The notes under the pieces were generated by a model that saw nothing but the letters and a program-made list of their open reading frames with translations, was not told where the DNA came from and made no database searches. The translations under genes and the position numbers were made by a program. Below, piece after piece: positions 6,142-13,449 of a stretch of DNA of 13,530 nt. Each line of letters starts with the position of its first letter. The first letter of the stretch is position 1. Origin of the DNA: Paenibacillus sp. (GTDB taxonomy: Bacteria > Bacillota > Bacilli > Paenibacillales > Paenibacillaceae). The DNA is taken from assembly GCA_029256665.1 (NCBI GenBank), contig JAQSXN010000028.1, positions 1 to 13,530 of the forward strand. The letters run 5' to 3'.

Positions 6142-6807
6142 TCAGGACTTCTCCGCACGGTCATTAAATCCTTTGATAAGGAGCCAGAGCGGAAGAACGA
6201 TTTCGAAGATGGCCCCCGGAATATAAAGCGCGGCCCCCGCGTCATGGCCGGCGATTGCAAGACAACTGCTCGTCAACAAACCGGCATACCCGACAAAACC
6301 GATAACGGACAAGAACCGAGGAACCAGCCTGGCCCGGTATAACACGTAACATAATAAAAAGCTGCCGAAGCCCAGCACGATCATGGCCAGCTCAAACAGG
6401 ATAAAATGGGTTTCTACCGCTGCATTTGCAATCGCTTGAAGGGAGGACCGGCTTGTCGTCTCCGTCGCCGCATAATCTTTGCTCATCGCGACGAGAACGA
6501 CGGGAGCGGCCAAACTGACCAATAGAATGACCGACTCGATGATCCGGGAACCGAAATACCCAATCGCGAACGCCTCGTTATGTTTTTTCAAAGCGGGATA
6601 CAGCAGCATCGCAATCCCGGCAACCGCCAAGGCGTTAATCAACTCCAGGAACAAGCCCGCCATCACGTTGGACCGGTCCGCATACAATCCCGCCAGAACA
6701 TCGCCCTGCTCCAATAGCGGATTCAATAATCCGCTCCCGATCAAGTAGGCTGCCGTCGATATCAAAAACAATGCCCCCGCCATCCTTGCATTTGCCTTCC
6801 CAATCAT
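6142..6807 (-). CDS. DUF4386-family integral membrane protein
   Basis: This 221-residue hydrophobic protein matches the DUF4386 family, whose function is unknown. Six membrane helices can be placed at about 9-29, 49-71, 88-108, 135-156, 164-187 and 191-212. Family-like segments include SRIIESVILL (87-96), RFLSVIGFVGYAGLL (164-178) and IPGAIFEIVLPLWLLIKGF (196-214). There is no cleavable signal peptide; helix 1 acts as the anchor. ATG at 6805-6807 follows AAGGAG at 8 bp. It lies 65 bp downstream of the LuxR-type regulator gene on the same strand with no terminator between, so the two are probably cotranscribed. It may act as a membrane partner or a target of that regulator, but nothing in the sequence proves this. 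Confidence 0.85.
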   Translation of the reverse strand: MIGKANARMAGALFLISTAAYLIGSGLLNPLLEQGDVLAGLYADRSNVMAGLFLELINALAVAGIAMLLYPALKKHNEAFAIGYFGSRIIESVILLVSLAAPVVLVAMSKDYAATETTSRSSLQAIANAAVETHFILFELAMIVLGFGSFLLCYVLYRARLVPRFLSVIGFVGYAGLLTSSCLAIAGHDAGAALYIPGAIFEIVLPLWLLIKGFNDRAEKS

Positions 6808-6872
6808 GCGTATCTCTCCTTAGTTCGTGTTATAAGGAGCATAGCGAAGAGGGATCCGGGGCTGTAGACACT

Positions 6873-9020
6873 TTAGTGTGGTTTATAGGGCGGCAGTAAA
6901 TTTAACTCCATCGCGCGCGCGATCGCTTCCGTGCGCCTCTGCACTTGAAGCTTCTCGAATATTCTGCGATTATGCCCTTTGACGGTATCCACGGCCAAAA
7001 AGAGCCGATCGCCGATATCCCGGTTGGAAAGTCCCTTGGCGATGAGCGCGAGCACCTCGAGCTCGCGCTCGCTGAGCGGCTCGATCAGTCCCGGGCGGCC
7101 CTTCAATCCGGCTTGGAGGACTCTCCGAACGCGCTCCAGACCGACCTTTGCGTCGCTGAGAGCAGGGAGCGGCAGATCGCTGGCGAGCCGAAGAGCTTCT
7201 TCGTAGCAATCCTCTGCCATTTGCGGACTATTGTCCTTTTCATGGATCTGGCCCAGACCGATAAGAGACAAGACGGCCAACGGTTTATGTCCCATGACGC
7301 TGCTGTACGAAATGACATTATGGTAGGCCCCCCGGGCGCCGGCATGGTCGCCTAGCCGTTGGCAAGCGACGCCAAGCATCCACGCGGCCGATGCCCGAAC
7401 GGAGAGATTATCCGGACGGAGATAGTCCAAAGCGCGGTCGGCCTGCGCCACGACGGTTAGATCGATCTCGCGGCTTTCTTCCGAGTTAGCAGCCTTTGCG
7501 GGAGCAATCAGACCGATAAGGTCATCGGTCTTATCGTCGCTATCCGTTATTCGGAGGGAAGCTTCGGCTGTCAGCAAATTCCGGTTGGCCCCGTCAGGCT
7601 TTACGGCATTCAACAACGAGGCCAAGCTAGCCCGGGTTGTGGCAATCAGACCAAGCAAGTCTCTGACGCGGACGTCCTGTTCGACGCCTTCCAGCAGGAT
7701 CTCCGCCGTTCGCAGCTTGGGTTCGGCATGCGTCGGTTTACCCGATAGCAGCAGCACGGAACCGTACATGACCAAGAGCGCGGGTCTGGCGTCCAATTCC
7801 GCGGCAGGCATCGAATCGAGCCATTTCAGCGCAATGCCGGCCGCGCCGCGAAGATGCAGCGGCATCCCGTCCCCTTCAAGCAATCGCGCGGCGCGGTCCG
7901 TATCGGCCGATTCTACGGCATGACGAAACGCTTCGAGCTCGAAGCCGTGCTTCTCATGCCACGCACTCGCCCGCTTATGCAGTTCCGCGATGCCGCCTTC
8001 GTCCAGACTATCCCTGAGCCGTCTCCGCAATGATTCGGCGAACAAGTGATGGTAGCGATACCACGATCGTTCTTGATCTAAGGGAATGACAAACAGGTTC
8101 CGGCGTTCGAGCTCAAGCAGTCGCTCTTGGCCTGACATTGCGGGATCGGGCATCAAAGCATCGCAAAGGGAGCCGCTCAGACGGTCGAGGACGGAGGTCC
8201 GGACCAGTAGCGACTGAATGGCTTCAGGTTGCCGTTGCAGCACCTCTTCCACCAAATAATCCAGCACGAAATGGTGATTGCCTGTGATCGATTGCATGAA
8301 CCGTCCGGTACCCTGATCGCCTTGTATGGAGAGAGCGGCCAACTGCAAGCCGGCAATCCAGCCTTCGGTGCTCGATGCCAAAGCGTTTATTTTGTCCGCA
8401 GGCAGATTAAGCCGCATGACGTTGTTTATGAAGCCGTCGACTTCGGCGTAATTAAATGTCAGATCGGCTGCGCGCAATTCCGTGAGCTGGTCACGAACCC
8501 GCAATCGCGCCAATGGAATAAGCGGATCCTCGCGGGTGATGATCACCAAATGGATATGGGCGGGGAGAAGCTCGAGCAGGAAGGCAATGATCTCGTCGAC
8601 CGGCTTGGATTTCGCGGCGTGATAATCGTCCATGACGAGTACGAACGGAGCCATGGCGGCGGCATCGTGAAGAAGCGCCGCCAGAATCGACTCCGCGGGC
8701 GGCGGCCCGGGAGATTGAAGCACGGCGAGCGCGCCTTCCCCGAACTCGTCCGCAAGAGTCTGCAGGGAGGAAATGAAACAAGCCAGAAATCGGGTAGGTT
8801 CGTCGTCTCCTTCCTCAAACGAGATCCAAGCGGCAGGCCGCCCGCAATCGCTGATCCATTCGCTGACCAAGGTTGATTTTCCATAACCGGCAGGCGCGGA
8901 GATTAGAGTCAATTTGCGATATAGGCCGTGTCGAAGCTTGTCGATCAATGGTTGGCGAAGGACGATGCTGGGCCGGCGTGGCGGAATATGATATTTAGTG
9001 GTAAAAATAGGAGTGGACAT
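6873..9020 (-). CDS. MalT/LAL-type LuxR-family transcriptional regulator with STAND ATPase domain
   Basis: This 715-residue protein has the MalT order: N-terminal segment IFTTKYHIPP (5-14), a P-loop ATPase with Walker A APAGYGKST (42-50) and Walker B FVLVMDDYH (126-134), a winged-helix region, TPR-like helical repeats (about 340-630), and a C-terminal LuxR helix-turn-helix (about 649-710: LSERELEVLALIAKGLSNRDIGDRL, then TVKGHNRRIFEKLQV). Such STAND regulators bind ATP and an inducer, oligomerise and activate promoters. Family members are usually about 850-900 residues; here the TPR part appears 150 or so residues shorter, going nearly directly from the EEALRLASD repeat to the LuxR domain. ATG at 9018-9020 is the only option near the N-terminus, since an in-frame TAA lies four codons upstream; its ribosome site (GATGG) is weak. 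The inducer is unknown; the DUF4386 gene follows in the same unit. Confidence 0.92.
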   Translation of the reverse strand: MSTPIFTTKYHIPPRRPSIVLRQPLIDKLRHGLYRKLTLISAPAGYGKSTLVSEWISDCGRPAAWISFEEGDDEPTRFLACFISSLQTLADEFGEGALAVLQSPGPPPAESILAALLHDAAAMAPFVLVMDDYHAAKSKPVDEIIAFLLELLPAHIHLVIITREDPLIPLARLRVRDQLTELRAADLTFNYAEVDGFINNVMRLNLPADKINALASSTEGWIAGLQLAALSIQGDQGTGRFMQSITGNHHFVLDYLVEEVLQRQPEAIQSLLVRTSVLDRLSGSLCDALMPDPAMSGQERLLELERRNLFVIPLDQERSWYRYHHLFAESLRRRLRDSLDEGGIAELHKRASAWHEKHGFELEAFRHAVESADTDRAARLLEGDGMPLHLRGAAGIALKWLDSMPAAELDARPALLVMYGSVLLLSGKPTHAEPKLRTAEILLEGVEQDVRVRDLLGLIATTRASLASLLNAVKPDGANRNLLTAEASLRITDSDDKTDDLIGLIAPAKAANSEESREIDLTVVAQADRALDYLRPDNLSVRASAAWMLGVACQRLGDHAGARGAYHNVISYSSVMGHKPLAVLSLIGLGQIHEKDNSPQMAEDCYEEALRLASDLPLPALSDAKVGLERVRRVLQAGLKGRPGLIEPLSERELEVLALIAKGLSNRDIGDRLFLAVDTVKGHNRRIFEKLQVQRRTEAIARAMELNLLPPYKPH

Positions 9021-9105
9021 AAATCCATCTTAACACCGGAAGATTCCTCCAGCAACGAGAAGAGCCGAAGCCGCATATTGGGATCCACGGGATCGCCGTA
9101 TGTTT

Positions 9106-9130
9106 ATTCTTAAGAATTTGCTGTTATACT
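9106..9130 (+). promoter_or_regulatory. Extended -10 promoter of the SEC-C gene with a 12-bp palindrome in its spacer
   Basis: TGTTATACT (9122-9130) is an extended -10 element (TGnTATACT); the -35 region, TTTATT near 9103, is poor, as is common with extended -10 promoters. The perfect palindrome ATTCTTAAGAAT (9106-9117) fills the spacer and could be an operator. On the other strand, TTGTCG (9149-9144) and TATAAC (9128-9123), 15 bp apart, could drive the LuxR-type gene, so the two promoters would overlap. Confidence 0.5.
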
Positions 9131-9177
9131 TGAACTAGACTAACGACAAATATCGGCAAAACAAGGAGATAATCGTA

Positions 9178-10380
9178 ATGCCCAAACCGAAATCCAATTC
9201 AAAATCGTTGGCTGAATGGCTGTCAGGTCTTAAAAAGGACGAGTTGACCGATCTACGGATGGCCCTGGGTGTGAAAGGCGTTAGCCAATTGAACAAATCC
9301 GAACTGGCCGAGAGATTATCCGGCGAGGTGGTCGATAAGCTGGCCTATATATTGAGCAGAATGGATTCCGAACGTTTCCGGGTGCTGCAAAGCGTGATGA
9401 AGGCGCCGAATGGCGTCGTGCCGGCCCATAAGATGGACGACAACTATGACTCCTTTTATTTTCAACTTTACGGATTGCTCTTTATGGAGGAGCACCATGT
9501 CTTCATGCCGCAAGAAATAACGGACGCCATGCGCGAGCTTGATTTGCTTGCCATTAAGGGGAATTTCCGCCGCAACGAGCGTTGGGCGAATCTGACCAGG
9601 GGCATGTTGTTTTATTATGGTTATTTGAGCAATGAGCAGCTGCTGGAATTGGTAGGGAAACTGACTGGCGAGCCTGTTGATCGCGTGGCGTTCTTTCATG
9701 TCGTATACGATTTGATGATCTATGACTACAGTCTGAAATACGATGATGAGGGCGTCTGGCATTACATGATCGAGGATCCCTCCGAGTTAATCGAAGACCA
9801 GAATATGAGGAAGAGCGTGGCTTATCATTTGTTCCCGGAAGCGGAGTTGATCAAAGCCGCGGAACATGATTACGTGGATCGTCATGCCGGCTATAAGGCG
9901 CTCCTGGCGGTTTTGCGCAAACATTGGAGAGTGGATAAAGGAAGCGCGGACGAGATGGCTGGCCACGTCACATTCGCCATTCAGCAAGGCGCCTCCTTAA
10001 GCGATTTGGTATCCGACCTCCTTGAGGAGCTCGAGGTGGGGTCGGAGGCTCAGATGCGCGACCTGGCGGACGCGCTTACGCTGTTTAATAATCAAACCAG
10101 GATGTGGGTATTGAAAGGCAATGCGCCGGATGAGGTATCCGCGCTGCGGAATCAATTAGGCCAACAACCGATGGCGAAAGCTCCGGGTAAGGATCGGAGA
10201 GCGCCTATCGTCGCCCCGCTCGCAGCCGCGTCCGCGTCCGTTCTCCCGTTTGCCGCCCCAGCCTCGAAGTCTACTGCGGAAGTCTATAGCTTCGAAACCA
10301 TGCAGAAGGTCGGGCGTAACGAGCCTTGTCCGTGCGGCAGCGGGAAAAAGTATAAAAAGTGCTGCGGGGGCAACGCTTAA
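9178..10380 (+). CDS. SEC-C zinc-motif protein of unknown function
   Basis: This 400-residue soluble protein ends in a SEC-C motif, [21 protein letters not shown] (378-398), with cysteines 384, 386, 395 and 396 in the CxCx8CC zinc-binding pattern known from the SecA tail and many unrelated proteins. The N-terminus (about 12-50) has [33 protein letters not shown], which resembles small SAP/Rho-N-like helical modules that bind nucleic acid. The middle (about 55-320) is helical and acidic and I do not recognise it. A Pro/Ala-rich linker (about 331-365) joins it to the zinc tail. No signal peptide or membrane helix is present. ATG at 9178 follows AAGGAG with about 9 bp spacing. Similar proteins in Firmicutes are annotated only by the SEC-C tail. 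The role is unknown; RNA or ribosome association is a guess. Confidence 0.88.
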   Translation: MPKPKSNSKSLAEWLSGLKKDELTDLRMALGVKGVSQLNKSELAERLSGEVVDKLAYILSRMDSERFRVLQSVMKAPNGVVPAHKMDDNYDSFYFQLYGLLFMEEHHVFMPQEITDAMRELDLLAIKGNFRRNERWANLTRGMLFYYGYLSNEQLLELVGKLTGEPVDRVAFFHVVYDLMIYDYSLKYDDEGVWHYMIEDPSELIEDQNMRKSVAYHLFPEAELIKAAEHDYVDRHAGYKALLAVLRKHWRVDKGSADEMAGHVTFAIQQGASLSDLVSDLLEELEVGSEAQMRDLADALTLFNNQTRMWVLKGNAPDEVSALRNQLGQQPMAKAPGKDRRAPIVAPLAAASASVLPFAAPASKSTAEVYSFETMQKVGRNEPCPCGSGKKYKKCCGGNA

Positions 10381-10385
10381 GGAGC

Positions 10386-10407
10386 TTTGCTTTTACCCGG
10401 GAGCAAA
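10386..10407 (+). terminator. Small hairpin after the SEC-C gene, weak terminator or processing site
   Basis: TTTGCT (10386-10391) pairs with AGCAAA (10402-10407) around a 10-nt loop containing CCCGGG. TCTTCCT follows, a poor U-tail. It sits 6 bp past the SEC-C stop and 70 bp before the lipoprotein start, and may only reduce read-through. Confidence 0.25.
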
Positions 10408-10476
10408 TCTTCCTGGAACAAAAAGCGCATCAAGGACGTCTATTCTATATATTGGAAATAGAGGGGCGATGCGACA

Positions 10477-11058
10477 ATGAAAAGGATGCTGGCGTTCATT
10501 CTTGCCGTGGCAACGGCGTTGACGTTAGCCGGCTGCGGATCGGGCGAGGGAAAGGAACAACCTGCGGCTACGATGAACCCGAAGCTGACGGAGAGGCTGG
10601 CGAGCCCGTTGCTGGAGCGCAAGGACGAATACTTCGAAATGAAGCTCCAGATTGCCCAAACGACTTACAAGGCCGGAGAGCCCATTAATCTGTCCGCGAC
10701 GCTTACCTATGTAGGCGAGGAAAAGAGCTACACCGTTTGGGGATCCAGCAGCGCTCAAGTCGTCTTTACGTTAACGGACGGGAAAAACTTCAATATGGAC
10801 GGGGCGAGCACCTCGGATCTGGTTCCGACGGAATTCAAGCAAGGGGAGAAGGTGTCGTACCCGTTCGTGAAGTCGGGGGGATTCAGTTCTAACGAACCGG
10901 ATGCCGACTTCTGGAAATCGTTTTACGCGGAGAAGGAGCTGAAGCTGCCGGCTGGCACGTATCTGGTTACGGCCAGCTGCAATTTCTCCTTGACGCAGGA
11001 AGTCCCGGAAAGCAGCTACGATGCCAGCGTGTATACGACGATTACCGTTACGGAATAG
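10477..11058 (+). CDS. Small lipoprotein with a probable beta-sandwich domain, function unknown
   Basis: The 193-residue product begins with a lipoprotein signal peptide: charged MKRM, a hydrophobic stretch, and the lipobox LAGC with cysteine at residue 20, so it should be lipid-anchored on the outer face of the membrane. After a Gly/Glu-rich spacer, residues about 50-192 look like an immunoglobulin-type beta-sandwich: LQIAQTTYKAGEPINLSATLTYVGEE, alternating strands, then LPAGTYLVTASCNFSL and a final TTITV strand. The fold recalls the BsuPI-like intracellular inhibitor domain or other surface adhesion domains, but I cannot assign a family. ATG at 10477 has GAGGGG (10461-10466) at a rather long 10-bp distance. 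It may be read together with the SEC-C gene 96 bp upstream; no convincing promoter of its own was found. Confidence 0.85.
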   Translation: MKRMLAFILAVATALTLAGCGSGEGKEQPAATMNPKLTERLASPLLERKDEYFEMKLQIAQTTYKAGEPINLSATLTYVGEEKSYTVWGSSSAQVVFTLTDGKNFNMDGASTSDLVPTEFKQGEKVSYPFVKSGGFSSNEPDADFWKSFYAEKELKLPAGTYLVTASCNFSLTQEVPESSYDASVYTTITVTE

Positions 11059-11145
11059 CATCAAACGTGGCGGATGCCCGCAACCGATTATCTTCACGAA
11101 TTAACAAAGGAGCAAGGCGCGTTCCCGCAACCGTCTACCCGCCGC

Positions 11146-12033
11146 TCAATAGGAGGTCGCAGCGTCCCGATACGCGGACGGGCTGCGGCCTTCTTTGTTT
11201 TTGAACGCGCGGCTAAAGGCATGGATGCTTGGGTATCCGAGCGTATCGGAAATATCCTGCACGCTGAGCCGCGAGTGCTTTAGCAGGCTGCGGGCCCGCT
11301 CGATCCTCATCTGCTGGTGGAATTGGATCGGCGTTATGCCATAAGCGGACTTGAATCGCCGGATGAGATCGTGTTTGTTCATATGGAACTGCGCAGCCAG
11401 CTCCCCCAGCGCAAGCTCGCGACCCGCGTTCTCGCTGAGGTAAAGCTGTACATCCTCCAGGCGGACATCGCCGCCTCCCGTTCCCGCGAGCGGCGGGGAC
11501 TGCGCGTCCCGAAGCAGGCAGACGAGCAGCTCGAGCAGCAGGCTTTTGACCCGAATCCGGTAGAACGGCAGCCGCATCTCGAACTCCCGGATAATCCGAA
11601 ACAGCAGTTCCTCGAACGGATGCACGGATTGCAGCCGGATCAGGCTGCCCAGCCGAAGCTCGGGTCCCGAGAGCAGGTCGTCGCGGAACCAGCCGATTTC
11701 CTCCGGGCTCATATCCTTCTCGTGCTTGAACGAAACGGGTACCTCGGCGCTGTCCGGCAGCTCGTGCAGGTCGAAGTGAAGATGCGGCTGACGCACGGGG
11801 CCGCGCTCCGGCACCCGTATGATATGGGCCTGTCTTGGCTTGAACAGCAGCACGTCCCCGTCCGATGCCCGCAGCTTCTCTTCCCCGATCTCGACTTCTA
11901 ACGTTCCTTGTTTCACATATAGCAGCTCGTAATCCCACAACATTCGCTCGTCCAGCGCCGTTCCCGGGTGCAGCCAGTGGTCCATGGCCACTCGTATATA
12001 AGGCGATAGCGTACTTATCGCGGACATCTCCAT
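11146..12033 (-). CDS. AraC-family transcriptional regulator, divergent from GH172 gene
   Basis: This 295-residue protein has an N-terminal cupin sensor (about 30-90: RMLWDYELLYVKQGTLEVEIGEEKL, then DGDVLLFKPRQAHIIRVP) and a C-terminal AraC DNA-binding domain. The two helix-turn-helix units are at about 207-230 (LALGELAAQFHMNKHDLIRRFKSAYG) and 256-290 (LSVQDISDTLGYPSIHAFSRAFKNKEG, then SPSAYR). ATG at 12031-12033 is chosen because GGAGG (12046-12042) precedes it by 8 bp; an ATG 69 bp upstream in frame has no ribosome site and lies within the promoter region. The gene is divergent from the GH172 glycosidase with a 180-bp intergenic region, the usual layout for a sugar-responsive activator and its target. 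It overlaps nothing; its end is 87 bp from the lipoprotein stop. Confidence 0.92.
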   Translation of the reverse strand: MEMSAISTLSPYIRVAMDHWLHPGTALDERMLWDYELLYVKQGTLEVEIGEEKLRASDGDVLLFKPRQAHIIRVPERGPVRQPHLHFDLHELPDSAEVPVSFKHEKDMSPEEIGWFRDDLLSGPELRLGSLIRLQSVHPFEELLFRIIREFEMRLPFYRIRVKSLLLELLVCLLRDAQSPPLAGTGGGDVRLEDVQLYLSENAGRELALGELAAQFHMNKHDLIRRFKSAYGITPIQFHQQMRIERARSLLKHSRLSVQDISDTLGYPSIHAFSRAFKNKEGRSPSAYRDAATSY

Positions 12034-12078
12034 TAGCCTAGCCTCCAAGCTGATGCAGCCTATCGATCTTCTTCTATT

Positions 12079-12112
12079 ATTATAATCGCCAAAAGAAAGC
12101 ATACAATTGCTA
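12079..12112 (-). promoter_or_regulatory. Candidate promoter of the GH172-linked AraC gene
   Basis: Minus strand: a perfect TATAAT (12084-12079), with TTGTAT 16 bp upstream (about 12106-12101) as a weak -35 box. The leader would be about 40 nt long and includes the GGAGG site. The same stretch also has TATAAT on the plus strand (12081-12086), which is probably only a by-product of the TATTATTATAAT run. Confidence 0.45.
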
Positions 12113-12135
12113 AATCATGCTTCGCCGCTCCCCGC

Positions 12136-12141
12136 TATAAT
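12136..12141 (+). promoter_or_regulatory. -10 box of the GH172 promoter
   Basis: A perfect TATAAT lies 73 bp before the GH172 start. The region 16-18 bp upstream (AATCAT, 12113-12118) is a poor -35 box, which fits a promoter needing an activator such as the divergent AraC protein. Transcription would start near 12148-12150, immediately before the cre-like site. Confidence 0.55.
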
Positions 12142-12154
12142 GACGGTATAAAGC

Positions 12155-12169
12155 TTGCAAGCGCTTGCC
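12155..12169. promoter_or_regulatory. cre-like CcpA site at the GH172 transcription start
   Basis: TTGCAAGCGCTTGCC matches the catabolite responsive element pattern WTGNAANCGNWWNCA at all positions but the last, and its core GCAAGCGCTTGC (12157-12168) is a perfect 12-bp palindrome. It lies just after the predicted start point, where bound CcpA would block transcription when a preferred sugar such as glucose is present. Another LacI-family repressor could also use such a palindrome. Confidence 0.7.
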
Positions 12170-12213
12170 GATCCATAAGCGGCATTCATCCTACGATGCG
12201 GAGGTATGCGACG

Positions 12214-13296
12214 ATGTCTTACGATTTTAACGGTATGGGAATGGGGCTCGGCAACTTGGCGAGATTGTCGAACGCGGTGACGCGGTCGGTATCGCCCGAG
12301 AATTTCACGGGGGAAAAGGGCAAGGGCGGGATGGCCACCGAAGGAGAAGGGCTCGCGGCTTCCGGCACGCTCGGCCAAGGGTGGAAAATATCGCCCAGCG
12401 TTATGATCGAGCCGGGCACAACGTTTACGATGGCGGACATTGACGGTCCCGGCGTCATTCAGCATATTTGGCTGACATGCCCCGTGGAGTCATGGCGCCA
12501 CTTGATCTTCAACATCTATTGGGACGACGAAGCGGAGCCGTCGGTTCGCGTGCCTGCCGGGGATTTCTTCTGCAACGGCTGGTGCGAGCGCAGTCTGGTC
12601 AACTCGCTGCCGATATCCGTCAACCCGGCCAACGGCTTTAACAGCTACTGGGAGATGCCGTTCCGGAAGAAGGCGCGATTCACGATGGAGAACGTGGGCA
12701 CGGAGCGCAAGGTGCTCTATTATCAGATCAACTATTCGCTGACGCAGGTGCCGGACGACATGGCGTATTTCCACGCGCAGTGGCGGCGCAGCAACCCGCT
12801 GGCTTACATGGACGTTCATACGATTGTTGACGGCATTAAGGGAAAAGGCCACTACGTCGGCACCTATCTGGCGTGGCAGGTCAACAGCAACAACTGGTGG
12901 GGCGAAGGCGAGGTCAAATGTTACATGGACGGCGACACGGATTTCCCGACGATCTGCGGCACCGGGCTCGAGGATTATTTCGGCGGGGCGTGGAACTGGG
13001 ATATGGACGGCCAGTACGTGACGTATTCGACGCCGTTTCTCGGCATGCACCAGCACATTAAGGCGAACGGGCTGTATCGCGCCAATCAGCGTTTCGGCAT
13101 GTACCGCTGGCATGTGATGGACCCCATCCGGTTCGAAACGGATTTCCGGGTAACCGTGCAGGCGCTGGGCTGGCGTTCGGGCGGCAAATATTTGCCGCTG
13201 CAGGACGACATCTCCTCCGTCGCTTATTGGTACCAGACGGAGCCGCATCAAGCGCATCCGGCGCTTCCGCACCGAGAGCAGCTGGAAGTGATTTAA
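12214..13296 (+). CDS. GH172 (DUF2961) family glycosidase, intracellular
   Basis: This 360-residue protein belongs to the DUF2961 family, now glycoside hydrolase family 172, whose studied members act on alpha-D-fructofuranosides or D-arabinofuranosides. The jelly-roll signature MADIDGPGVIQHIWLT (about 73-88) and the catalytic region WWGEGEVKCYMDGDTDFP and GTGLEDYFGGAWNW (about 228-263) are present. In characterised members two glutamates, one in the GEGxE stretch and one in GTGxEDY, act in catalysis; here these are E231 or E233, and E253. No signal peptide is seen, so it works on imported sugars; no transporter gene lies in the window. ATG at 12214 has GGAGG (12200-12204) 9 bp upstream; an ATG 18 bp earlier overlaps that site and is rejected. 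It is divergent from an AraC gene, has a cre-like site, and ends in a strong terminator. The natural substrate is unknown. Confidence 0.92.
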   Translation: MSYDFNGMGMGLGNLARLSNAVTRSVSPENFTGEKGKGGMATEGEGLAASGTLGQGWKISPSVMIEPGTTFTMADIDGPGVIQHIWLTCPVESWRHLIFNIYWDDEAEPSVRVPAGDFFCNGWCERSLVNSLPISVNPANGFNSYWEMPFRKKARFTMENVGTERKVLYYQINYSLTQVPDDMAYFHAQWRRSNPLAYMDVHTIVDGIKGKGHYVGTYLAWQVNSNNWWGEGEVKCYMDGDTDFPTICGTGLEDYFGGAWNWDMDGQYVTYSTPFLGMHQHIKANGLYRANQRFGMYRWHVMDPIRFETDFRVTVQALGWRSGGKYLPLQDDISSVAYWYQTEPHQAHPALPHREQLEVI

Positions 13297-13309
13297 GTAG
13301 CAATGGCAC

Positions 13310-13352
13310 GGCCCTGCGATCGTCATCGACGAGCGCGGGGCCTTGTTTTTTT
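13310..13352 (+). terminator. Strong intrinsic terminator after GH172
   Basis: A 15-bp stem (13310-13324 with 13328-13342; GGCCC outer arm, TCGTC/GACGA inner arm) has one G-T pair and one mismatch and closes on a 3-nt loop ATC. It is followed by TTGTTTTTTT. It lies 14 bp past the GH172 stop, so that gene is transcribed alone. Confidence 0.93.
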
Positions 13353-13419
13353 GAATAGTAGGAAAGGATAAGTTCTCCATACCGGGCCTATAAATTCCGG
13401 ATTGAATCGCGCTGCGCCG

Positions 13420-13449
13420 CCAAGGTCGGCGATAGCCGGTTCGCCTTGG
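13420..13449. repeat. Hairpin in the non-coding right end
   Basis: CCAAGG (13420-13425) pairs with CCTTGG (13444-13449), and CGGC (13427-13430) with GCCG (13435-13438) around a GATA loop. It has no T-run and no gene beside it. The rest of 13353-13530 shows no supported gene: an ATG at 13478 stays open to the edge but has no ribosome binding site, and nothing recognisable is encoded. Confidence 0.35.

Noticed and set aside
8229..8876. Plus-strand 215-codon open frame
   Set aside because: It is antisense to the ATPase domain of the LuxR-type regulator and has no ribosome binding site or known domain.
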